In this document: one piece after another, positions 49,224 to 60,300 of the stretch | Numbering within the stretch: position 1 is the first letter of the stretch | How the letters are laid out: each line of letters begins with the position of its first letter | Assembly: GCF_964355755.1 (NCBI RefSeq) | Contig: NC_092680.1 | Location: 12,811,001 to 12,875,000 of the forward strand | Origin: Antedon mediterranea | Taxonomy: Eukaryota > Echinodermata > Crinoidea > Comatulida > Antedonidae | Direction of reading: 5' to 3' | Length of the DNA: 64,000 nucleotides | Position numbers and translations under genes: made by a program | Notes under the pieces: generated by a model | What the model saw: only the letters and a program-made list of their open reading frames with translations | Database searches by the model: none | What the model was told of the DNA's origin: nothing

Positions 49224-51369
49224 GGTGTCAGATGAAATCGGTCGCGCTTGAAATCGGTCGCGTTTGAAATCGGTCGCGATAAAATCAACTTCCGGTATTT
49301 TGTATGGCGCGCCGCTAGAGCTGTACCTTTGATGATATCGGTCGCGTTTGAAATCGGTCGCGCTATTTTGTATGGATCGAGCGGGATGCATGCTAGAGCG
49401 GGATATACATTTTTCGTTTATATAGTTAATTGATATTTTTTAGGAACTAGATTATTTATGTGGATATTTTTTACTTGGTTAATAAATATTTATTATCAAT
49501 CATTAAATTAATTTTTTTTTTGTATTTCACAGGTCTTGGAGAAGGACTGTGTGTTTTCAAAATGGCCATTTCTAAACACGTTTAAATATTATATGTATTA
49601 GGCATAATGTTATATTAGGCATATAATAATTTACCTAGGACCACAATGGAAATTTAGGACCACAATGGAAATAAGTTTGCCGTCTCGGTACTTTTTTGTG
49701 TTTTTATCCTATTGATTCTATATCAGAATAAAGAAATAAAAATAAAATACCTCTATTTATATGTACTGTAATTAATATATTATATAGAGAATATACGTCT
49801 GTCGTGTCTTTTATTATGCAAACAATTACGTAAAAGAGAACAATTATTTATTTAAAAACAATAATTTTTACAATATAGCCCGTAAAGCCAGCGTATCCAT
49901 TTTTATACTTATGCATATATGTGGCAGATTATATCATCCATGTTGTTAACAACATACTATTCGATCACCTTATTTTATTTCTATCCGTTATGTAGGATAA
50001 TATTAAGTATATAATGATTATAGTTGAGGCAAATCACGTGTATATTTTTATTTCTAGGCCTAATGTTTAAAATAGTTTTTAGTAAAATGATCATTATTAT
50101 GCGGATGGTTAAAAAGCGAGTTACTGAAATAAACCCCCGAATAAGCCATATCGACGGAGATGCGCCTTCTATGATCGTGAAGCTGTTTCCTCTAACAATA
50201 CGTTATTTTGCTGACGGGGTTTCCTCTTTTTAAAAAACACGCACTTGTTAGTGTGTCAACTCATGGACAAAACACGTACGATCGTTGTCCATGGCGAGAT
50301 AAAGATGACGTCTATTACTAATAACCATACGTTTGAAACGTCTATAGGCCTCCTGCACGTGTTTTTGTGAAACGATTCAATGAGCTATAGATGCTCGACG
50401 CGATTATGAGATTATGTTCATTCATTCATTCATTCTTTATTTAGCCTTTAAAATCGAAATACATTTAAAACATATGTAACAAAATCAAGACACGTGGAAA
50501 TCTAAGGAGGCAAGGATAAGCAAAAGCAATTAAAGTCGCTGTAGCTCACAGGCTTGCTATATATCCATAATAATTCCGAATAAAGTACTGTTTGTATAAT
50601 TTGACAGTATGATTTATATATAATTTACGTAAATACGTCGGCGATACTATAGATTTTAATTTGAATATCTTTTATTTCTTCATTTATAATAATCATTTAA
50701 TGTAAATAATTAAGTAAGTGCAACTCAGTGTCTCGCATTCATACGCTGTTTAGTAAATCAGTGCAGATTACCTCTTTGAGAATCGTGTTCACCTTTATCT
50801 ATCATTGTACATCATAGTCCTACTGTAGGCCGGTAGATTGATTTATAACGGCATATTATCTATATATTTTATTAATATCCTAAAACCATACGTAATTGTT
50901 TGCATAATAAAAGACACGATAGACGTATATTCTCTATATAATAATATATTAATTACAGTACATATAAATAGAGGTAAATTATTATATGCCTAATATAACA
51001 TTATGCCTAATATAATATTTAAACGTGTTTAGAAATGGCCATTTTGAAAAGACACAGTCCTTCTCCGAGACCTGTGAAATACCCAAAAAATTAATTTAAT
51101 GATTGATAATAAAAATTACCAAGTAAAGAATATCCACATAAATAATCTAGTTCCTAAAAAATATCAATTAAATCTATATAAACGAAAAATATATATCCTG
51201 CTCTAGCATGCATCCCGCTCGATCCATTCAAAATAGCGCGACCGATTTCAAACGCGACCGATATCATCAAAAGTATAGCTCTAGCGGCGCGCCATACAAA
51301 ATACCGGATTTTATCGCGACCGATTTCAAACGCGACCGATTTCAGACGCGACCGATTTCATCGTAAACC
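49224..51369. mobile_element. Foldback element with GAAATCGGTCGCG end repeats, 8-bp duplication (copy 1)
   Basis: Left end GGTGTCAGATGAAATCGG followed by spaced GAAATCGGTCGCG units, CCGGTATTTTGTATGGCGCG and GATGCATGCTAGAGCGGGAT. The right arm (about 50885-51369) is the reverse complement, ending CGCGACCGATTTCATCG. Arms are about 0.5-0.6 kb. CCTAGTAC is repeated at 49216-49223 and 51370-51377. No transposase seen. An 8-bp duplication fits hAT-like transposition (inference). Confidence 0.85.
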
Positions 51370-51434
51370 CCTAGTACTAGCTAGTAGGCTAGGCTAGCCT
51401 AGCCTAACTAGCTTGCTGGATGGGCCTCCCTCCT

Positions 51435-53256
51435 TTCGGTCGCGTCTGAAATCGGTCGCGTTTGAAATCGGTCGCGATAAAATCAACTTCCGGTATTTTG
51501 TATGGCGCGCCGCTAGAGCTATACGTTTGAAATCGGTCGCGTTTGAAATCGGTCGCGCTATTTTGTATGGAGCGAGATGCATGCTAGCGGGATATACATT
51601 TTCTTCGTTTATATAGTTTATTAGTTATCCGCTTATTTAATTGATATTTTTTAGTTAGGAACTAGATTATTTATGTGGATATTTTTTATTTTGGTTAATA
51701 AATATTTATTATCATTTTTTTTTTATTTCACATGTCTCGGAGAAGAAGGACTGTGTCTTTTCTAAATGGCCATTTCTAAACACGTTTAAATATTTTATTA
51801 GGCATATAATAATTTACCTCTATTTTATTATGCACTGTGTAATTAATATATTATATAGAGAATATACGTCTGTGTCTTTTATTAATCAAACAATATATAG
51901 CCCGTAAAGCCAGCGTATCCATTTTTATACTTATGCATACTGTGGCAGATATATCATATCCATGTCGTTAAAAACTTACTATTGGATTACCTTACCGTAT
52001 TTTAATTTCTATTTTATTTATGTCCGTACGTTATGTAGGATAATATTAAGTTTAGGCCTATAATGAATATTGTTGAGGCAAATCACGTGTATATTTTTAT
52101 TTCTAATGTTTAGGCCTAAAATATTTTCTAGTAAAAAAGGATTATTATATGCGGATCGTTAAAAGGCGAGTTACTGAAATAAACCCCGAAATAAGCCATT
52201 AATCATATCGTGGATGCGCCTTCTATGATCATGCAGACGTTAACTGCACGTTATTTTGCTGACGGGGATTCCCTTAAAAAAAAACACGCACTAGTGTGTC
52301 AAATCATGGACAAAACACGTACGGCGATCGTTGTCCATGGGCATGTAAAGATGACGTATAATAGGCCTATTACTAATAACCATAAGTTTAAAACATCTAT
52401 AGGCCTGCACGTGTTTTGTGAAACCTAGTTCCATGGTGAAATGATGTATATAATTTACATATATACCTCGGCAATACTATAGTTTTTAATTTGAATATCT
52501 TTTATTTCTATATATTTTCTATACATTTATAATAATCACTAGGCCTATCATTGTACAGTTTAGATTGATATATAACGGCATATTATTTTATTAGTATTAT
52601 CCTAAAACCATGCTCACGTAAGAGTGGCGGATATCGAACGTAAAAATCATCGTCATACATCATCTTCCTTTATTGCATAAACCTCATTGAGCTGGTATCC
52701 ACTTGCAGGTATAGAACTAGTTTCGTAATTAACTGTGATAAGAAAATACGCAATAGGCGCGTCTACTTGTTTAATTCAACATTTTTAAAACTTTAAACAG
52801 TGGCATGCTAATCTTTTCAAAAACTTAAACAATATTCAATAACACTTTTTAAAACGATTTTCTAAACGAACACATTACAATTATTCATTGACACCTGTAA
52901 GATAAAATGAAAACACAAATTATTTATAAATAATGAGATAAATATTTATATTTAAGCCTACTGTACTAAAAAAATAATAACGATCGAGGTAAACAAAATG
53001 TTAATAGTATTAGTTAGAAATTCTATATTCAAAATTAACTAAAAACATAATTAGCGTTTTCATTAAAAATGTATCGTAGTGCGTCCCATGCAAAATAGCG
53101 CGACCGATTTCAAACGCGACCACCGATTTCAAACACGACCGATATCATTAAACGTATAGCTCTAGCGGCGCGCCATACAAAATACCGGAAGTTGATTTTA
53201 TCGCGACCGATTTCAAACGCGACCGATTTCAGACGCGACCGATTTCATCTGACACC
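51435..53256. mobile_element. Foldback element with GAAATCGGTCGCG end repeats (copy 2)
   Basis: Same end units (TCGGTCGCGTCTGAAATCGG) and the same interior landmarks as copy 1 (AAGCGAGTTACTGAAATAAA-type segment at 50113 and 52162, GGACAAAACACGTACG at 50265 and 52308). The right end CCGATTTCATCTGACACC is the complement of copy 1's left end. The left terminus lacks GGTGTCAGATG, so it is probably truncated. Confidence 0.8.
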
Positions 53257-53311
53257 CTTTCTAGCCTCTAGCTAGCTAGGCTAGGCCTACATTTATGATA
53301 TTATTATTTAA

Positions 53312-53937
53312 AGCCCCATTCCCTACGTTTTTTAGATCTATTTTAAGATCACAAACTATATTTAATGTAAAAATAATACTATATGGTCCTATTGCGATAA
53401 CTTTTTTCGTCTTTAAACGGTTAAAAATGTGAAAAATAAGTCGATTTTAATAATTATAGCGGCCCGCTATAAATCCCAAAATGCATTGCGCGCGGATTGA
53501 TATTTTTGTTTTTCACCTGTAATTCGCCCACTTTTTGATCGATCGTGAGGCCAAAACAAATGGAAGACTCCTAACTTTTCAGCGAAAATACCGGGTTTTC
53601 CCCAATTTGTATCAACGGAGTCTGGCAAAAATAGAAAGACAATTAATGCAGCAACTATACAACGTCAGGCTAGGTATATAGCTAGCGTACGATGTTCGTA
53701 CGTTACCGATGTTTACCAGCTAGGCCTACAAAACTAAGCCTAGCCAGGCTAGGCCTAAGACCGTCCACGAGAGGTCGATCGCCGCGAGCTACTTAGGTAG
53801 TGCATTGTTTCTCACTTTTTATCATAATTTACCACAAAACGTACATTTAAGACAAGGAATGACATGGTTTAATGTTTTTAAAGTGATATATATGTATTAT
53901 TTTCCAAAAAACGTCCAAAATTGCAGGGAAGGGGTCT
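53312..53937. mobile_element. TTAA-flanked element (AGCCCCATTCCCT ends)
   Basis: AGCCCCATTCCCTACGTTTTT at the left and AAATTGCAGGGAAGGGGTCT at the right, TTAA at 53308-53311 and 53938-53941. Non-coding, about 0.6 kb, just upstream of MDC1. Confidence 0.75.
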
Positions 53938-53939
53938 TT

Positions 53940-54323
53940 AATTAATCAGGCCTAGCTAGGCTATTGGTAGGGGTTGGCCTAGCTAGGCCTATCTATTCTA
54001 GCTAGCGGGTGGGGTAGGCCTAGCTAGGCCTCAACCCCTACATAGTATAGTAGTAGGCCTAGCTAGGTCCTACTAGAGTCTTGAGAGACCGGGTCTAGGC
54101 CTAGCTAGGCCTAACCTACTAGGTAGGGTCCAGTAAAAAGTCACGCCATATCCATCGCAAAGAAGTCGCCCTATCACAAGTGTATGTCCTTATTTTTAAC
54201 GACATCACATGGATGGAATGGAATATGAATTGCATCATTCATATTAATTATATATGTTGTATAGGCCTAGGCCAAATATGTCTAATAGTAATACTTGTTA
54301 TTTTTCAGATATATGCAATCGGA
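53940..54323 (+). promoter_or_regulatory. MDC1 5' region with CTAGGCCTAG repeats
   Basis: Dense overlapping TAGGCCTAG palindromes at 53945-54125. A polypyrimidine tract and AG (ttatttttcag) end at 54308, 15 bases before the MDC1 ATG, suggesting an upstream non-coding exon. Confidence 0.4.
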
Positions 54324-57300
54324 ATGGATTTTGACTTGACACAAGCAATTCCCCTCTCTGATGTTGAAAGCGACGGCACTGATGATCTTGAAGAAAGTAA
54401 ACATCCAGTGAGTTTTAAATAATCCCAAGCGTGTAGCCATGCCTACATGTAGCCATGCCTATGTGTAGCAATGCCTATGTGTAGCCATGTCTGTAGCCAT
54501 GCCTACGTGTAGCCATGTCTGTAGCCATGCCTACGTGTAGCCATGTCTGTATCTATGCCTATGTGTGTAGCAATGTCTGTATCTATGCCTATGTGTGTAG
54601 CAATGTCTGTATCTATGCCTATGTGTGTAGCAATGTCTGTATCTATGCCTATGTGTGTAGCAATGTCTGTATCTATGCCTATGTGTGTAGCAATGTCTGT
54701 ATCTATGCCTATGTGTGTAGCAATGTCTGTATCTATGCCTATGTGTGTAGCAATGTCTGTATCTATGCCTATGTGTGTAGCAATGTCTGTATCTATGCCT
54801 ATGTGTGTAGCAATGTCTGTATCTATGCCTATGTGTGTAGCAATGTCTGTATCTATGCCTATGTGTGTAGCAATGTCTGTATCTATGCCTATGTGTGTAG
54901 CAATGTCTGTATCTATGCCTATGTGTGTAGCAATGTCTGTATCTATGCCTATGTGTGTAGCAATGTCTGTATTAATGCCTATGTGTGTAGCAATGTCTGT
55001 ATCTATGCCTATGTGTGTAGCAATGTCTGTATCTATGCCTATGTGTGTAGCAATGTCTGTATCTATGCCTATGTGTGTAGCAATGTCTGTATCTATGCCT
55101 ATGTGTGTAACAATGTCTGTATCTATGCCTATGTGTGTAGCAATGTCTGTATCTATGCCTATGTGTGTAGCAATGTCTGTATCTATGCCTATGTGTGTAG
55201 CAATGTCTGTATCTATGCCTATGTGTGTAGCAATGTCTGTATCTATGCCTATGTGTGTAGCAATGTCTGTATCTATGCCTATGTGTGTAGCAATGTCTGT
55301 ATCTATGCCTATGTGTGTAGCAATGTCTGTATCTATGCCTATGTGTGTAGCAATGTCTGTATCTATGCCTATGTGTGTAACAATGCCTGTATCTATGCCT
55401 ATGTGTGTAGCAATGTCTGTATCTATGCCTATGTGTGTAGCAATGTCTACGTGTAGCCATGCCTACTCTACTACATTCACCATCTCACTCACACATTTTC
55501 CTTGCTGTTTGAATCCTGGCTAATTTAATTAAAGTTAATTAGTTAATTAGTATATAATACTGTACTATTAATATGTGTAATCATGAATTAACTCAGTATT
55601 GTATCACATTTAAATCTCAAGTTCTAAGTGACATTTAATACTGTACATATAAGGGACAAATTTGGTGAGTGTGTCACATAATGGTTTCCTACAGAAATTT
55701 CTTAAAAACATCTATTATGTTTCAAATTAAAATATCTCCAGTTAAAATTAAAGGATTATTTCTTGGTAATATTTTATATTAATTCAACTTCTTACTAACT
55801 CTGTTAGAGTATAGGGTCTGGACCAACAGGTGGTAAACACCTCTATAAAACGGTCCTATTCCAATTGCTGTGGCTGTTTTTGACAGTGGCTGTGTTTGTG
55901 TGGACTAGTACACTAGTAATCCAGATTCTCATGTCATTTACAATGTATCTTGTTTTGCAGGTGGCATTTATTAAGGCTGTGAAACAAAAAGGCATTCCAG
56001 AAACATCATACCCAATTTATAACGGTGTAAATTTGATTGGAAGAGGTGAGACAGCGAATGTTTGTATTCCACTCAAGGCATTGTCTAAAGAGCATGCGTG
56101 TATTGAGGCTGATGGTGACAGTTTTATTATATACGACAAAGCAAGTCGAAATAAAACAAGGAGAGGAAAGAAGTTTCTGAAACCAAACGTTGGATATGAA
56201 TTAAAAGATAAGGACCTGCTGACATTTGGAGATGTCAAGTGTGAATTCCTAATCAACCACAATAAAAAGGTATTTGACATTCAGTGACCAACTGACATAA
56301 GCCAAACACTGACCTTATAAAACAACCAGTTAGGGAGTCATGAGATATGGAAACATCTGTATTTGAACTACCTAACTACTGAAAAAAGTCTCACTGGTTT
56401 TTATAGCAGTCACTGCAATCAACAGTGTTTATCATGTTTGTCATGATTTCTGTTGCACATTTCTAATTCATGTATATTTTTCCATATGTTATATCTAAAA
56501 TTCATGTCTGTACCTGAGCTTTAATATCAACTAATTTTTTTAAGACACCTGCCCCCAGAACATATTGATTTACTTGTGTAGAATTTACTTTGATTTTATT
56601 TCTCTATAGGATGGCGCTATTGAATCGGATTCAGACTCAGAACAATCTGAATGTCTTCTTGAGAACGCTAACTTAATACTAGTGAGAAATTCTTAAATAT
56701 TACATTAAAAACAATAAATGTGTATATCTATTATAAAAAAACCCACTTTTCAAATACAGAACAACATGACCTTTAGCACAACTTGGTTTGTTTGATGCAA
56801 CTCATTTTAAATGTATATAAGGGAGAGCTTTGTCGTCAAATTTCAGCTACGACGCAATAACTGATTTGGATCTCAGTGGTTCAAGTGTTTAAAGGAGACA
56901 TTTTTATCATTACTGTGATCATTAAAGTTGCGTACAGTATTGCATAGCCGCAGTAGAATTTAAATTCCTCCAAATCAGTAAAGTATCATGTTACATTTGT
57001 TATTGTTGCATTATTTCACTAGTTAACATCAACATCACTGAATACCACCAGAAACCATCATACAAAACCACTAAGCAGCCTAAACATTGCACATTTCAAC
57101 AAAACATATTTGATTGAATCTTGACTGCTTTTAGCTGAGTAATTTTGGTAAAATTCTCAAACTCAACATTTACAAGCATGTAACTTATAATTATGAAAAT
57201 TTTAATTTTCAGAATACTGGGCAACAATCAGATGTCGATGACTCTGCCTCTAAAAAGAAAGGTTTGTACATTTATATTACCAACAAATTAGTCTCAACCC

Positions 57301-60300
57301 TAACGCTTAAAGCTCTACACTATCTAACTATGTGACAAAAAAATGTAATAAGCCCATATATGGACATGAAGATATCACTACCATATTTGGGCACATTAAA
57401 CTAGTTTGATAGTGTAGACAAAGCTAGGGTCAGTCACAATTGCAAGAGTATTTGAGTGCAAGTGTACTCAGTTTGTGGTAAAATCTACTTGACTACATTT
57501 TTTCGTCACCCTCGCTTTTTCTAAATTTACTTACAGCTACGCTCGTTGAAGCTTCTGGTTCCGATACAGACGACGAGGCAGGCATGCCCGTATTAGGTAA
57601 ACATTTAGTGTTTAATAAAGTGTAGTTTCTGTTTTGTTTTATTTGACACAACATATTATATATACATTTGTAATGATTTCAATAAGCCACAATGGCTTTA
57701 AGTCTGAACGTCCAGATAAAACAAACAATAAATATTGTGATGACTGAAATAAAAAGTATATGAATATAAGTTTATATAACATAAATTAAAGAATGTGTTA
57801 TTCTGTATCTATTTTGTGCCTAGCTTACCTGAATAAACTGACAATAGCCCTTTCTCCTCGAAGAGCGAGATATAACTCAAAAAGTAGAAATTTTCATTTG
57901 AACACCCCACTCGACAAATGGTATAGTCCAATCCATGAACTATGCCCTCATGTGGGAGCCTCCCCACAAACCACATCAATTCGAGACATGAGAGAGTAAA
58001 CATATCTTCAAGAGAGCTTGTACAGTGGTTTGCTGTTGCTTTACTTTTTCTTGGTTACTAGAGATTCATTGAACTTTGACATGGCAATAAAATGTTTATT
58101 CAGTAGTATTAAAGCTATGTTTGTGTTTAGACAGCAGCAAGTGTGTTCCTGACAGCCAGCCGATATTGAATATCAGCTCTATTCACAATTCACCATTTTG
58201 CTCATTACATTTGAGTAAAATCGATGAAACAATCAATTCAGAAGGTACAGTACGTTGATTTGAACTCATTCTGTGCAATAAATACAAGCCAAATGGAAAC
58301 TTAATTCTTCTGTGGTATGGATTAATTTGATCATCCTTAATCTAGGGTTTGTTTTATTTATATGTTTATAGATTTATAGAACAACAATCGTATTACAAAT
58401 ACTGTATATTAAGTTTCATCTTGGCAATTTTATTTAACTTTAGATTTTTTATTTAACCTTTTTATAGAGGGTGACCCTAAACAGCGTATGCTGACAATCA
58501 AGGGGCCCTCTTGAGTTATCATAACTGACTGTGTGACAGTGGCTGTGTGTATACTAGTACACCGGTGGTAACCCCCCCCCCCCCCCCCTACTCATCTCGA
58601 AAATGTACTAGTTAGGTTCTTGTACATGAGCTAGAAGTGTAGTCTGGACCTTCAGTTTATAGTCCTTATCTGAGAAGATGATGTTATGGCAGGTATTAAG
58701 GTATTAAAAGAAAATGAAATGCTTTTCTTTTCCCAGCTGATGATACAGAAACACAAATGTACGATGATCACAATAAAAATGAGGCCTGCATCAGTGAAGC
58801 TAAAACTTTAAAATACAGTGATACTGGAATTGACGATACTGAAAACGTTGAGCCTACCCAAACTTACTCAATAACTGAAGCAGCCACTCAAAAAGAAACA
58901 GATAAAGACATAGCTACTGTAGCAGATGAAGCAGCCACTCAGAGGTATGGAGATGAAGAGACTGATGAAGAGGGAGAAGTGAAAGGCCTAGCTACAGCAC
59001 TAACCCAGGCTTATGCGTCTAAAGCGGCCACTCAGAGGTATGGTGATGTTGAAGAGACTGATGAAGAGGTGGACTTGGCAGGCCTAGCTACAGCACCAAC
59101 CCAGGCTTATGTGGCTGAAGCAGCCACTCAGAGGTATGATGATGAAGAGACTGATGAAGAGGGAGAAGTGAAAGGCCTAGCTACAGCAGCCACCCAGGCT
59201 TATGCGTCTGAAGCAGCCACGCAGAGGTACGGTGATGTTGAAGAGACTGATGAAGAGGGAGACTTGGCAGGCCTAGCTACAGCAGCCACCCAGGCTTATG
59301 CAGATGAAGCAGCCACGCAAAGGTATGGTGATGTTGAAGAGGCCGATGAAGAGGAAGACGTGAAAGGCCTAGCTATAGCAGCCACCCAGGCTTATGCGGC
59401 TGAAGCAGCCACTCAGAGGTATGGTGATGTTGAAGAGACTAATGAAGAGGAAGAAGCGGAAGGCCTAACTACAGCAGCCACCCAGGCTTATGCAGATGAA
59501 GCAGCCACTCAGAGGTATGCGGATGAAACTGATGAAAAAGCAGACCGAGAAGATAATCCCACCTTGGCTAATGACACAACTCGAGAAGATAATGATGTTG
59601 CTCCAACACTGGCTTATGACACAACTCAAGAAGATAATGATGTTGCTCCGACACTGGCTTATGACACAACTCAAGAAGATAATGATGTTGCTCCGACACT
59701 GGCTTATGACACAACTCAGGAAGATAATGATGTTGCTCCGACACTGGCTTATGACACAACTCAAGAAGATAATGATGTTGCTCCGACCTTTGCTCATGAT
59801 GATGATGATGATGCTGCTGTGAGTCACGGCGATAAAATATCAAAAACACATGAAGTGGCGGAAACACAGGTTTTTGGTAAGGGTGATGAAGTGGCAGAAA
59901 CACAGGTTTTTGGTAAAGATGATGAAGTGGCTGAAACACGGGTTTTTGGTAAAGATGATGAAGTGGCTGAAACACAGGTTTTTGGTAAAGATGATGAAGT
60001 GGTGGAAACACAGGTTTTTGGTAAAGATGATAAAGTGGCAGAAACACAGGTTTTTGGTAAAGATGATGAAGTGGCGGAAACACAGGTTTTAGGTAAAGAT
60101 GATAAAGTGGCGGAAACACAGGTTTTTGGTAAAGATGATGAAGTGGCAGAAACACAGGTTTTTGGTAAAGATGAAAACACTAATAGTACAGAAGTCATTG
60201 CAACTGGTGAGACGGTATGTACTAGTTTTATGCACTAAATCATTAAGACAATACTGAAGATAGATATAGATTCTATACTAGCTCTTGTTGGTTAGGAAGT

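Noticed and set aside
54180-54323. Upstream in-frame ATG extending MDC1 by 48 residues
   Set aside because: A 3' splice site ends at 54308 and the extension is hydrophobic and unlike MDC1; MDFDLTQAI matches the family's N-terminus better.
54515-55523. 313- and 326-aa plus-strand ORFs and a 162-aa minus ORF (CIYAYVCSNV, SMPMCVAM, YRHCYTHRH)
   Set aside because: By-products of the 30-bp minisatellite inside MDC1 intron 1; several frames are open at once and none is supported by splice or start context.
59465-60198. Minus-strand ORFs of 120-195 aa opposite MDC1 exon 7
   Set aside because: Shadows of the coding repeats; the + strand has the splice sites, phase and conserved TQ motifs.
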